Source: Boesenbergia rotunda (lineage: Eukaryota > Streptophyta > Magnoliopsida > Zingiberales > Zingiberaceae). From it: 64,000 nt of DNA. The DNA is taken from assembly GCA_024364735.1 (NCBI GenBank), contig JAGFNQ010001635.1, positions 137,821-201,820 on the forward strand. The letters are read 5' to 3'. Positions 43,490-55,439 of this stretch are shown here, piece after piece. The translations under genes were made by a program, and so were the position numbers. Position 1 is the stretch's first letter; each line of letters starts with the position of its first letter. Below the pieces are notes generated by a model, which had not been told where the DNA came from, searched no databases, and saw only the letters and a list, made by a program, of their open reading frames with translations.

Positions 43490-43869
43490 TAATGATTAGG
43501 ACAGTGAATTTGGGACAATGAATGGGACAGTGAATGACGTGCAATTAATGTCTACACGTCCGATCGCCGATCGGACACCACCGATGGCCTCTGATTAACG
43601 TCCTGAATCAATCTATACCTTCGGAGGACGGTGAACTCGTTAGGATCGCCGACAACGGTGAACCTATCGAAATCGACGGTCAATGATGCGAGATCGCAAT
43701 TGCGGCGATCCCCGACGGGTTCACCGTGCCCCCCAGGGTATAGTTTGGTTCGGGGCGGCGGTCGAAGACCGCCGGTAGTGTCCGATCGGCGATCGGACGT
43801 GTACACAATAATTGTCACGTCATTCACTGTCCCATTCATTGTCCCAAATTCATTGCCCCTATCATTACT
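43487..43869 (+). mobile_element. (TA)n-bounded element M4
   Basis: Long inverted terminal repeats (about 90 bp) run from GAGTAATGATTAGGACAGTG through GGGACAGTGAATGACGTG to CGTCCGATCGCCGATCGGAC. The middle contains CGACGGGTTCACCGTGCCCC and GGTATAGTTTGGTTCG with the hairpin GGCGGTCGAAGACCGCC, so the core is shared with M3 and M5 while the termini are different. TA tracts bound both sides. Confidence 0.8.
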
Positions 43870-43889
43870 CTATATATATATATATATAT

Positions 43890-44358
43890 TTGAGTTTGCT
43901 CTACTGCGGACCGCGTGCGCGACACGCCTGATCGGTCTGGTGACCGATCAGGTCAACGCCTGATCGATTACGGAGGGGCTCGGGAAGGCTCGAAAGCGTA
44001 CCTCGACGGGTTCACCGTACCCCGACGGGTTCACCGTACCCCGACGGGTTCATCGCTCACCCCCTGGGTTATAGTTTTGTTCGGGGGGCGGCGGCCGAAG
44101 GCTGCCGGTACGATCGGAGGACTCGCCGAGCCTCTCCGTGACCGATCACCGTACCCTGACGGGTTCACCCTACCCCCTAGGGTTCATTGTTCACCCCCTG
44201 GGTTATAGTTTTGTTCGGGGGCGGCGGCCAAAGGCCGCCGGTACGATCGGAGGACTCGGCAAGTCTCTCCGTGACCGATCAGGCAATGTCTGATCGGTCA
44301 CGGGATCGATCAAGCGTGTCGCGCACGTGGTCCGTAGCGCGCGGTCCGCAACATAGCA

Positions 44359-44360
<2 letters not shown>
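43890..44360 (+). mobile_element. (TA)n-bounded element M5
   Basis: The left end GAGTTTGCTCTACTGCGGAC and the reversed right end ATGCTATGTTGCGGACCGCG match the ends of M3. It carries two plus-oriented cores (44066-44105 and 44203-44245). Relative to M3 it is inverted, and its outer end abuts a (TC)n(TA)n tract (44360-44389), mirroring the (GA)n of M3. Confidence 0.8.
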
Positions 44361-44389
<29 letters not shown>

Positions 44390-45000
44390 CGTTGAGATAT
44401 TTGAGAAGGATATACGGATTTTCGATGTTTCATTGGACATGAAAATTGAATATCTAATAGAGATGGAAATGCTCGACAGATACGACGATGGGATGAAAAT
44501 TGAATATCCAATTAAATATTCGATTGGGATGAAAATGTAGATGAATATAATAAATAAGGAATTCGATCCGTATCTAATTTATTATTACCCGTATACAAAT
44601 TTATGTATGTTCAAACGTAAATCTTTAAAAAAAATTATTTTTGATAGATTTAAATATTGATCATTTTAATTGCTCTTCTGAAAACTATATCACTGCAACC
44701 ATTTCCAATTTGTTGATTGGTTGGTTAGCATTACGGGTGCACATGAATTAAATCAGTTCGTGAGCTTTGAAATAGGTTAAAATATATTTGATTTATATTT
44801 AAAATTATTAAATTTTGAACATGTTCAATAATTTTTTTAGTCGAATTCGAATCTATAATATTTTATTCGATGGTTCACAAACCACTTGTGAGTTGAACTC
44901 GAATTGAATTTTAATTAATTTTATACAATTTTAATTTAAATATATTAAATTAATATATAATTAAATATATTAAATTAATATAATTAATCAAATGCAAGAC
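44390..45000. other. AT-rich intergenic DNA
   Basis: No gene is seen. There are imperfect repeats of GATGAAAATTGAATATC near 44440-44530. Confidence 0.5.
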
Positions 45001-46866
45001 TGTTGGATATGGCTTGGCGGGTTTCCTAAGCGAATACTCGGTCGATCCGAGAGACCTCTCACATCTACGGATTAAAAATTAATCCGAGTGGAGAGTCGTC
45101 TCCCTACGACCATCTCGTGCCGTATCGAACGAACTAAATCACAAATCGACCAATTACCAAAATCGACCTTGTGATTTGCTTGACCGTTCGACCGCGGAAA
45201 AGATGACGAGTTGATCGCCGACTTTTGTATTTATGGTCGGGGTCCAGTTAGTTAATTATTAACTATGAACTAATCAAAATAATTAACGTTCACACATGAA
45301 ATGACGAGGTAAGCAAACAAGGCACGCAAAAGACATAAGGGTAATTAAAGGAGCATGGGAAAAGATATACCTTCCCGATCACCTCGCGGTCTTCTACCTT
45401 ATGTCCCTCCTTTCGCGGACGTCGTGTGGGCGACGATCTACCGCGAACCGAGATCACCGAGGCAATCCAACGAATCAAATCTTTACACCAATCCAAACCC
45501 TAGTCCAAGGGTTTGGAACCGCCGGCCCTTTTCCCTACTCCTTGCGCCGCCAGCCACCAAGAGGCTCCAAGCCCACGCTGGCCACAAGGATGTTCACGGG
45601 GAGGAGATGAAGAAGAAGATGAAGGAGAGAACCGAGTTCCTCTCCCACCCAAACCTGGCCGAATCCCTCTCTTCTCCTCACCTTGCGGCGGTGCCGCAAG
45701 TCACCCTTGTGCCACCTCCCACCTATCGTCGGCGACTCCTCCCCTCTCGCCGAGCACTACAAAAGGGAGAGGAAGTCTCTCCCTTTGTCCAATAGATGCT
45801 AGCCACCAAGTGGATGAGAAGGGAAAAGCAAAGAAGAAGAAGAGACTCTCTTCTCCTCTTTTGCCTTTATCGTGACCTAGGAGAGAGAAGGGAGAGAGAG
45901 GAGATGAGAGAAGCCTTGGGTTGTTGTGTGTTGAATCAAGCCCTGGTATCATGATCTCCTAGGGTATGTATAGGGCTAAGGTAGGGACTAAGAGGAGGAG
46001 TTGGATTTTGGCCCACCAATGGATCTAAACCCGATCCATTAATTAAGATCCATTCCACTAAAGGATCTTAATTGAACTTCCTCACCAACCCTCATATTTT
46101 CATATGAGCTCCACAAATTACGAGTCGTCCATCCCCCTGTGTTTAAGATCTCGAATGCCCGTTAATTAATTTAAATTACTGACAATTCAAATTAATTAAC
46201 ATCTGAGTCCTTGACTAGTACCACTCGACCTTATCATCATGCCGAATCAAATCCACCTGCAGGGTTTAGCATGATGAACGTTTCAAGCTCATCAAGGGGA
46301 GCATCATCAACCCGACTCACCAAGACATAGATTCCGTCAATAATCAACAACACATCATATTATTAATATTATCTCCCAACTTACCGAGTCTATCGATCTA
46401 ACAGAATAGATATTGCCCATTGGTAAATCAAAAAAATAATAATTAATAATATATATCCATTATTATATCGGGATTAAGGGATTGTACTCCATAATATAAA
46501 CTTGAGGTTATATCCAATTATCGAGTCAGTACAAATTGGATAACCTCGGGCTTTAGTCCTACTCAATGTACTCAAAGCACACTAGTGTAATTCTATGGTC
46601 AAGATCAACCACACTAATTACACTACAACCATTCTGATGAGTTGTCCAATTCCATCTCGGTTGTGAGCCTCTATTTTATACTAAGCAAGGAACTGATAAC
46701 ATGATCTTCCGTGTGACACCACACACCATGTTATCTACAATGCAAAGTAATTGGACTTCATGCATGTACTAATGTAAACAGGCACCTAGTGTAGTTGTGA
46801 TTCTTTTTTTCAAAATAAAGATGTTCATATAAAGAAATTCATGTCTTTCAGTATACAAATCTTACA
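45001..46866 (-). mobile_element. Putative solo LTR, copia type (~1.87 kb)
   Basis: It begins TGTTGGATATGG after AAGAC and ends ...CTTACA before AGAC, so a 4-5 bp duplication (A)AGAC is likely. The central GC-rich stretch (45350-45900) with short frames and the outer AT-rich parts resemble the layout of the solo LTRs at 28.5 and 30.9 kb. No primer site or internal region is attached. Open frames inside are not accepted as genes. Confidence 0.55.
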
Positions 46867-46879
46867 AGACTAATCAAGG

Positions 46880-48720
46880 CAAAATTTGTTCATGCGAATA
46901 AACCACCGTTTTACCACCTAAATAATTTTTTGCCTGTTACTCAAATGTAACGGATGCATTAATTGATGATTAATGAAAAATCTATAACATCCAGACGTTT
47001 CGATCTAGATGGATAATGAGCAGTAAATGACGTTAATTCAGTAATTAATTACTGCATGAGTCTAAGTCCTATATAAGAGGTTGTGACCAAGATCAAAAGA
47101 GGACGCAAGGAATAGAGCAAAAATTTTCTTTCACCTTCGTTCCCCAAATCTTCCGTGTGTTCCCGCTCGATAAATTACCCGTGGTAGCAATCGAGTGCCC
47201 TCTCAGTTCGCTACGAGCAACCACTGCTTGGTTATGTCCGTAGTTCCGCTGTTGTATCCTGGAAAATAAACATTCATCTTAACCTCGTATCACAGTTGGA
47301 GGACAAATTTGTTTTAAAGAAATTACATTACGCAAGCCTTAGCAACTCTTCATCTCTAGCTTGGGAGATCCAACTCAGAAACTGTAGCTCGAGAGTTTAC
47401 ACAAAGACTCTACAGCTCAGGAGTCTCTAGCTTGGGAGCTGCATCTCAGGAACTGTAGTTTGGGAGATCGAACTCGGGAGTCTGCAGGGAGATCCAACTC
47501 GGGAGTCTGCACAAGGACTCTGCAATATGACTCTGTAATTCGGGAGTCTCCAGCTCGGGAGTCTATACTTAGACTATGGAGTCACCACTCTACCTATAAG
47601 GCAGCTCAAGTCTTTCAGATTACTCACTAGATAAGTTAAAATTATTTTTATAATTTCAATTTAATATATTAACTCCGACAATATCTCCAACACTCAACTC
47701 TGAAAGGTGTGAGACTGAAGGTGGAGGACATGGCGGCGCTAGCAGTTCTTGGCCAGTGACAAGTCGAGGATCCGTGAGCGGCCACAACCTCGCTCCTGGT
47801 CGACGGAGGCTCCAGCATCACAAAATATTTAAATCCTTATCTCCTTCTTCAATAAAGTTTAAGTTTGAACTAAAAAGATCTCTCATCAGCTTGCATGAGT
47901 GATATTCTCAAAGAATTTGCATGCATAAAAAGCCTTTTGTTCTGTTCTAGTAAATGTAAACCTTGGTTTCTCCTTCACGAGCAGAGCGGTGCATGGCTTC
48001 CTCGGCGGATGTGGATGGTTCGGGTGAAAATCAGAAGAGGAGGAGCCGAGGAGGAGGAGGAGGAGGAGGAGGTTAAATCAGTAAAACATTGAATTCTATA
48101 ATTATGTTATCTAAGTGGAATTCAATAATATTAAGTTATATTTTATTTTTAATAATACATAATATATATATATATATGATAATTTGAATTGAATGTTGAA
48201 TACAATTGAATGGAAAGGTAGGTAGAGAATAAAGAGACTCCATTGTGCATGGGACTTTAGTTTCACATTGGGAATTTGAAGGCATATTGGTTGGTTTAAA
48301 TTGTTTCACAAGCATATTAGTTGTGAACAATTGCATGGGGAAAAGCTCTCTCTCACGCGTGGGTGCGCAGGGGGTACAAATCCAGGGTTCAGATATGTAC
48401 TGAACCAAGTAGATTTGTGTGTGTGCACGACCTGCGCACGTCGAATGCTCGACCGGTCGGGACAAAATTTGTCCAAGCGAATAAACTAACATTTTGCCTC
48501 AGCACATTTGGAGGAGGACAAATCTGTTTCAAGAAAACTGCATTATGCAGGTCTCAGCAACTCTTCCTCTCCAGTTCGGGAAATTCTGCTCGGAAATTCC
48601 AGCTCGAGAGTCCATATTTTGCATACAAGGCAGCTCAGGTCACTCAATAGCTAAGTTTAAATTATTTTGTAATTTCAATTTATTTTAAACTCTTCGAAAG
48701 TATCTCTAACATTAAACATA
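46880..48720 (+). mobile_element. LTR-like fragments with a CTCGGGAG minisatellite, duplicated
   Basis: Two related units, 46880-47705 and 48466-48720, share AAAATTTGT-CA-GCGAATAAAC, GGAGGACAAAT-TGTTT, GCAACTCTTC-TCTC and the tail TAATTTCAATTTA. Unit 1 has a ~370-bp insert with a TATA box (CTATATAAG, 47069) and a longer minisatellite of AACTCGGGAGTCTGCA-type units (47350-47580). The sequence between the units holds (GGA)n near 48040-48072 and a TA tract. Confidence 0.45.
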
Positions 48721-48722
48721 CC

Positions 48723-49420
48723 TTAAAATGTTGGTGTGTTGGTGTTTGGCTTAAGCCAAATGCGTAGAGTATCTCCTCCTGAAGGAGGTTCACTCCGTGG
48801 AAGTGCCGATCGTCGATCCTCGAAAGAGCAAGTTGGTAGGTCGGCAAAGATCGATAGGATTTGGGAAGAGAGGGAGATGAGTGCAGATCCTCTACCCAGG
48901 CCGTTGGCCAACTAGGGGTCGGGGTTGTGTTGATGTAAAAAAAATGATCCTTCAAACCTTTGTTGGAAGTCGGGAGCTTAGCCAGAAAAGAGGTCATGGC
49001 TCAGACCTGGAAAAAGAAATCACCCGGTTCTTATTTTTGGGATAGTAGAAGAAATGGAAGATTTCTGGGCGAAGAGGAATGTGATACAAGGTAAAAATAA
49101 TGATCGACCCACAGATAAGGCGAATGACATTCGGGGCTAGTTGAGATAGGGGAAGTTGGAAGTACCGGCATACCTCCGGAATGAAGGGGTGGAGGGGAAG
49201 CGAAGGCCGACCTGAAGATGGTCTCGGGAGAGGGTCAGGTAACTCAAGGGTAGTCTCTCGGGTCGGTCGTCAAGGCCCGGGAGCACTAGGTTATGGTCAG
49301 AAGGGATTTGGTATTCCGCTCGGAGGCGGTCAATATCCCAAGGGCGCAGCTCGGAACGATGGTAATATACCAGGGGCCAGGAGTTGGCATGGAAGAAGCC
49401 ATGAACAGATGGAAGCAAGA
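48723..49420 (-). pseudogene. Antisense ORF of a gypsy retrotransposon (Transposase_28-like), copy C
   Basis: On the minus strand, ELRPWDIDRLRAEYQIPSDH, GLRFPSTPSF and, in another frame after about 150 bp, LAKLPTSNKGLKDHFFYI match the block order of copies A and B (EWY, GLRF, SSHKGWKERFF). Frameshifts separate the blocks. On the minus strand a TATA-like TTTAAATATCG sits at 49578-49588, and the polypurine tract and LTR lie at 49960 onward on the plus strand, reproducing the divergent layout. Confidence 0.6.
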
Positions 49421-49957
49421 GAGGCGAACTAACCCAACAAAAGCTACGGTGGGATGCTGGAAAGGATGGGGAGGCGTAGAGTTCACCATCTATCAGAGGA
49501 GATCGCCGGAACCCTAGCAGAGCACAACACGAGGAAGGGACAAGGTGAAAAGTGGGACGGTGAAAGGGAAAGGACGATATTTAAAGGGCTGAAGGATAGA
49601 CGTCAGTCGTTCGATGGTGATCTAGTAAAAAGGCGGGAATGCATCCAGCCCGTCCACTTTCAGTCATAATGAGTGCGGCGTGCACGCGTGGGCTCTGACA
49701 TAGGACGTTTCCGTTACTCGGAAAACCAATTGATGAGGAGCACGTGGCCCCAGCAATTAGTGGGGGGATATGAATCGATCCTCTGAGCATCGAAGGGTAA
49801 GACGTGGAGGGCATGACGGCATAATGATGTTGGCCACGCCGTGAGTCAGTCGGGCATCTAGTGTTGACAACTGGTCGGTCGGTCTATTGTACCGTATAGC
49901 CTGGCTAACTTTGAACGAGGGGTCTAGTCAGTCAGGCTCGACGCCTCCTTTGACTAG

Positions 49958-50450
49958 ACTTGAAGGGGATGCTTATGATCCCGCCCTAGCTTATGTGTAA
50001 TCCGATCGACTAGCGTGGCACTTCGTAAAGATGGGTCACTTCTAAAAGGAGGTCAGATAGCCCCGCATGGTGGGGCATGAGACGGAGTGGATCGTCACTA
50101 GCATGAGTTTCACTCGGATCGGATGTCCCGATCGGATAGCTGGTCAATTAGAATCTTAAACTAGCCCTATTAGGGGGCACTGAGTGTGCAACCTAAGATC
50201 AGTCGATCGGTGTACTCCTTACATTATAGTTCTGTCTTCTTGGGGGCAGACCGGTCGGCCGATGTCCGAGTACACCACGGCTCGGCACGCCGCATATGTG
50301 TCGACCGATATGTCGTTTGCCTCACGGCTTGGCGTCCTTGAGATAGCTGATCGGCATACTATTTACAGGTGGTACGGTTCAAAAGTGGTCATTATCAGCA
50401 GCCGTACCTACCCTCTAACACAACGCAGATAAAGGTAGTAACAGAGTCGA
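49958..50450 (+). mobile_element. Gypsy polypurine tract and LTR start (copy C)
   Basis: GACTAGACTTGAAGGGGA is followed by TGCTTATGATCCCGCC as LTR start, equivalent to 970-1000 in copy A. The U3 part has repeated GATCGG/CCGATC phrases. The LTR appears truncated near 50450-50500. Confidence 0.55.
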
Positions 50451-50804
50451 TGCATGCCGCCTCGGCCCTGACATCATTCGTGTCCGAATCACGAAAATTT
50501 CGCTGACACAGTACGTCCTGACAAGCTCTGACAACTCATACCACAACGCCCCTGCATATGAAATCCCCAGCTAGCAATCTTTTCCTTTCCCCTTTGAGCA
50601 TAAACTGCTAGTCTCCTCCTTTCACTCAAAGAACATAAATTGTACGGGCATAGCATTTTGAGAAGCACACTCAAGAATCTAGCCCCACCCGTTTTTCCAC
50701 TTCTTCTGGTTCACGTTCCAAATTAGGGTGCACTGGAAAAGCAAAATGTTAGCATCTCTCCAAATGGATAGCCAGAGCATGAGCATCGCTCGCCAAGGTA
50801 ACCA

Positions 50805-50817
50805 GAATATATAAAGA
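50805..50817 (+). promoter_or_regulatory. Candidate TATA box of the DUF4220 gene
   Basis: AGAATATATAAAG lies about 245 bp before the ATG at 51060. A weaker alternative, TATAATTAAAATA, is at about 50919. Confidence 0.4.
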
Positions 50818-51059
50818 AAAAGTTGCCATGGCGTTTCTCGCACAAAAATTTAATTAACGCTGCTGATGATCGATCGATCGACTTCTCTTGTGTGGGACGC
50901 ATGCAGCTAGCTCGATCCTATAATTAAAATACAGTAGACCTGGCTACCAACTACCAACTACCATCATGCACCACGAACGGAGAGAGTAGCTAGAGATTGA
51001 ATGAGAGCTGAAAATTAACTACGTACGTACGTTGTTGCGATTCATCGATCGATCGATCG

Positions 51060-53860
51060 ATGCAGATCATTCCGAAGAAAATTCGCACTCTATGGAGCGA
51101 CGAAGAAATCCGCATCCTGGTCCTCTTCAGCCTCTTACTCCAGATCATCCTCATCTCCTTCTCCCTCTTCCGCAAGCGCAGCTCCAACAACGCCCTCAGC
51201 CTCCTGCTCTGGCTCTCCTACCTCGGCGCCGACGCCATCGCCATCTTGGCCCTAGGCAACCTCCTCAACGAGCAGAACGACGCGTTGGAGGCCAACAAGA
51301 GCGGCGACATCATGGCCTTCTGGGCCCCTTTCCTCCTCCTCCACCTTGGCGGCCCTGACACCATCACCTCCTACTCCCTCGAGGACAACGAGCTCTGGCT
51401 CCGCCACCTCCTCAACCTCGTCGCCGAGGTCGTCGTAGCCGTCGCCGTCTTCCTCGAATCCCTCCCGAGTCCTCATGTTTGGAAGCCCGCCATCGTCGTC
51501 TTCGCCGCCGGCATCCTCAAATACGGCGAGCGCACGGCGTCTCTCCGCTCCGCCTCCATGGACCAGCTACGTGAGTCCATGCTCAGCGAGGCTGACCCTG
51601 GCCCCAACGACGCTAAGTTCATGCAGGAGCTCCACTCCCGCACGGAGGCCGGCGTCAAGGTGGAGATCAAGATTGAGAAGGAGCCGCGGCCGCCGCTCCC
51701 GCAGCAGGAGGCGGAGGAGATCCCTATGGCGGTGGTCATCTCCATGGGTTACCACTTCTTCCAAACCTTCAAGCGTCTCACCGTCGACCTGATGCTCAGC
51801 TTCCAGGACCGCATCGAGAGCCAGAACTTCTTCGTCAAGCGAAGCGCGAAGCAGGCGTTCCAGGTGGTGGAAGTGGAGCTCTCCTTCCTCCACGACATCC
51901 TCCACACCAAGGCAGTCCACGTCCACAACACCAGAGGCCGCATCACTCGCTTCGCCTCCCTCTCTATGGCCATCCTCGCGCTCCTCCTCTTCTACCACCG
52001 CAGCGGCAAGGACTCCGATGTCTTCGAAGGCGTCGACGTCCTCATCACTTATTTGCTCCTACTCGTCGCGATCGGGCTCGAGATCGTCGCGATTTTGTTG
52101 CTCATCTTCTCCGACTGGGCGATCGTCGCGCTGCAGATGAGCAGCAGCGGCCGGCTCGAGCAGCCCTGGATTGCATACCTCAAGAAAATCCTTCGGACGC
52201 CCAAATGGGGCGACGCCATCATCAGCATCCGACGAGTACTCCTCGGCGTCTTCCCCGAGTGGTTGCTGGGAGACACCAAGCGGTGGTGGTCGAACATGAT
52301 GCGACAGCACAACCTTGTCCGTGTCTGCATCAAGGACTACAATCGCACCAACCTTGACCGGATGCTGGAGTTGGTAAAATTGAAGGACGTGAGGAATCAG
52401 CTGTGGTACGTGAAGTCCGTCGAGGTGGACGACGTAATAAAAGAGCACATCTTCGTCCAGTTGAAGATGAAGGCCCAAAGCACCGACGGCCTCGCTGAAA
52501 ACTACAAGCGCCTTCGCGCTTGCAGGGGCGAATGGGTGCTCCAGGAGAAAGGATACACTACGTTCAAATGGAGCGTCGAGAAGGAATTCGACGAGAGTAT
52601 CCTGATATGGCACATCGCCACCTATCTCTGCTTCCAACAACTGGAGGATGAGGTACCGTAAGAATATTGAGCAAGATTCTGGGAGAATATTGAGCAAGCA
52701 TTTGGACAGGAATTATTAACATTGAAAGAAAATTGAGATCATGGATGAAGAGTACAGTAAGAATGACGCAAAGGGTAAAGACGATTCTGAGAAGAAGCCG
52801 CTCCCAGCAAGAGCACTCGACTAATGATCAATCAAGAGACGTAGAGAACGAATCAGGGGGCGAGGAGGATGTGGAAAAAGAAGCAGGGTCTTCTGAGCCG
52901 TCGGCCGTCGGCAAGACGGACGCCGGCAAGACAATAATTAAGATTGTTCATTACATCAACATAAGCATGTGGATATCCGAGTACTTGATATACCTCGTGG
53001 TGTATCAGCCGAAGCTGCTGCCTGCCGGCATCGGGACGATCAGATTCCATGACACCTGCGCCGAGGCCAAGAAATTTTTCTCCGACAAGGAAACCGAGAT
53101 GAGGGAAGAATTATTGCGGAATGGAAAATCTAAAGTGGACGAGAAGAAATCATTTGTTTTGGGGTTCCTCGTCTTCCTTGTTTCAACAGTCAAAAACGCC
53201 ATTTTTAGGATTTGGAGGTTCCTCGTCTTCCTTGTTTCCACAGTCAAAAACTCCATTTTTAGGATTTTGGGGCTCCTCTTCGTCCGGCTGATTGGAACCG
53301 AGAGAGTGGTGCTTGCCTTGAAGACGAGCTCAGAGGCGATCCGGGAGTGGTGGACCGCGATCGCCAAAATGACGTTGTCGAAGAAGATTCACCAGTTCTT
53401 CCGCTTTTGCATCGAGGTGGTGAAGGAGATGCGACCAAAGAACAAACTGGCGACGCAGGAGATAATGGAGAAGCTCGGGTGTGGGAAGCTGATGGAGGTG
53501 AGGACGACGGTGAATCCCATCGACGTGAAGGGCGACCAGAGCAAGTCGGTGCTGTTCGACGCGGTGAAGCTGGCAAGGCAGATAATGAACAACTTCAAGA
53601 ACGAGGAGGAGCAAATTAAGAAGGAGGAGAAGGAGGGGCTGGGAATATTGACAAAAAGGTGGGAAGTGATAAGCTCAGTGTGGATAGAGATGCTGTGCTA
53701 CGCTGCGGGGAACTGCGCGTCGGACGCGCACGCCAAGCAGCTGAGCCAGGGCGGCGAGCTGCTCAGCCACGTCTGGTTGCTGATGACGCACATGGGGATC
53801 GGGGAGCAGTACAGGATCGAGGCCGGCCATGCCCGAGCTAAGCTACTCGTTGAGACGTGA
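51060..53860 (+). CDS. DUF4220/DUF594 membrane protein (2 exons)
   Basis: Exon 1 is 51060-52657 and exon 2 is 52729-53860, with a 71-bp intron (CC|GTAAGA ... GAAAG). The joined frame is 2730 nt, 909 aa. The N-terminal DUF4220 part has hydrophobic spans near residues 18-37, 47-66, 110-132, 303-318 and 327-356, and the signature APFLLLHLGGPDTITSYSLE with DNELWLRHLL. The C-terminal DUF594 part starts FDESILIWHIATYLCF before the intron, resumes LLPAGIGTIRFHDTCAEA, and ends RWEVISSVWIEMLCYAAGNC and LLSHVWLLMTHMGI. The family is plant-specific, large in monocots, and of unknown biochemical role. The DUF594 block is split by a charged linker and a duplicated hydrophobic 18-residue unit. Exon 1 alone would stop 1-2 codons past the donor, so an unspliced mRNA gives a 533-aa protein. 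Confidence 0.88.
53165..53272 (+). repeat. 54-bp in-frame tandem duplication in the DUF4220/DUF594 gene
   Basis: 53165-53218 and 53219-53272 are near-identical. The unit encodes FLVFLVSTVKN(A/S)IFRI plus two residues, a hydrophobic segment, so the protein has two copies in a row. Confidence 0.93.
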
Positions 53861-54075
53861 CGACAGATAGAGATCTAGAAGAGCATCGATCTAGCAAATG
53901 TTTGTTAATTAATTATATTCCTTACTTTCAATCCAGCTTATCTTCTATTAGTAGATATTGTAGTTATGGTCTAAGTAAGAACCGACGTTGTCTGCTTAAT
54001 CAAAGTCAATCAATTGGATGGTGTAAGAGCTTTGTTTAATTAATCCGAAGCATTTTCTTTCAAAACAGAATAAAT
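53861..54075 (+). other. 3' untranslated region of the DUF4220 gene
   Basis: AT-rich sequence after the stop codon, with a possible polyadenylation signal AATAAA at about 54069. Confidence 0.45.
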
Positions 54076-54099
54076 TTAAAAATTAGCATTATTTTTTTA

Positions 54100-54850
54100 A
54101 ATAATTCAGGTAATCCCAGAGAGGACTTACTCGATCCCATCAAAATTTTTCATTGGCCACTACGATGATACTCGAGCTATTTCCCGAGTCAAACTTAATT
54201 CCCTAGCCTTAACATTCTCAAGCATCCAAACATCCTTGAGCACCAAGCAACCCTAAGAACTTCCACATCCCCGAGCGCTCTGACATCTCTAAGCGTTCGA
54301 CTTCCCCGAGCACTTGAGTTCCTTGGGCATTTGACGTTTCCAACCACTGCAAGTTCTCGAGCATTCAGTTTCCTCGACACTAAGGCTTAATCTCTGAATA
54401 TTCACCCTCACCCTCCAACCGAGGATCCAGCGCGCATAGGACACATGGAGATTCTCCTCAAAGGTTGTCCCTAACAATTTCTCAAGGCTAATGAATGTCG
54501 CCTAACAACCCCTCAAGGCTAACGGCGGTCTCCTAACAACCTTTCCTAACCGTTGTCTCCTAATGGCCCGCCAAGGCTAACGACGATCCCCTAACGGCTA
54601 GGCTAGGAGAACGTGTGGCATATACGTGGCCTCCTACATGGAGTTTTTTTCCACCAGCTATATAATGGTTGATGGAGTTATGTTGAAGTATGTTCTCTTC
54701 TCATGTGGGGAGGCAACTATTCTTCACAAAACTCTCTTTTTCTTTCTCTTTACATTGTTGGTATCGACTTCGGCATTATAGCGGCCTCGCCAGTAATGCC
54801 GATCAACCCCAGATGGTTTTTGCTCCACAAGTAATCAAAATTTAACGACC
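54100..54850 (+). mobile_element. LTR-like fragment
   Basis: It contains a CCGAGC-type minisatellite (54180-54370), CTAACGGC repeats (54480-54600), a TATA box (TATATAATGG at 54659) and a pyrimidine-rich leader, as an LTR would. The following sequence has a Gag-like frame. Confidence 0.45.
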
Positions 54851-54859
54851 TTGATTTAA

Positions 54860-55210
54860 AAGGAATTTGGGAGAAGAGGAGCCCGAGCAAACGAAAAGGA
54901 CATAATCAAATTGCCATTGTTAATTTGCGGAATCATCTTGCAAAAAGTCATGAAGGTTTGAGCTAGAAGAACAAGGATTTGACTGAATCCTTTCGGCCTC
55001 TTTTACCTAATGATATTGAGGCCAACAGAGACCTAATTTTCAAGGAACATCTCTCTCGATTAGTAGCTACTATCGTCGAAGAAACCCTACGACGAGATAG
55101 AGTTCCTCGCATTCTCGAGGACAAAGAAGCGGCCCCAGTTGATGAACAACCTGCAGTTGTGCATGGCGTAAAGTTTGAGAGGGGCTACTTCTGCACATCA
55201 TCCCGATAGT
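54860..55210 (+). pseudogene. Possible retrotransposon Gag N-terminal remnant
   Basis: A short frame (54979-55209) encodes FRPLLPNDIEANRDLIFKEH and ILEDKEAAPVDEQPA. Its place right after an LTR-like fragment suggests Gag, but no zinc knuckle or protease follows. Confidence 0.3.
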
Positions 55211-55439
55211 TGACCTATCAAGAATGATCCTTTTTTATCAACACCACAACTTTTCGCCTGGACAACTTGTTGGATATTTAGTTCTTAAAAAGACCAAATA
55301 CGATTTTACAAAGGAAAATCGAGGTATCATCAATCGATGAAAGTCAGAATTAAATTTAAAAATGGAATCTACGTTTCGCATAAATGAATCTAAACTATTA
55401 ATTTGCTCAAAATCAATTACGGGTGAATAAGAAATTAAT

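Noticed and set aside
42847..44389. CRISPR-like array at M3-M5
   Set aside because: Repeats are inverted, unevenly spaced and sit between TA tracts in plant nuclear DNA; they are transposon termini and cores.
43015..44540. Arg/Pro-rich frames across M3-M5
   Set aside because: Translations of short GC-rich inverted repeats such as CCTGATCGGTCAC, present in all frames and without domains.
45290..45952. Several 70-146 codon frames on both strands
   Set aside because: They lie inside a putative solo LTR, overlap in many frames and show no domain.
47280..48720. Endogenous pararetrovirus insertion
   Set aside because: I found no movement protein, coat or reverse transcriptase motif here; the units look like duplicated LTR pieces.
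51252..51998. Long minus-strand frames opposite the DUF4220 gene
   Set aside because: They are shadows of a high-GC coding region; their composition mirrors the real gene and they show no domain.
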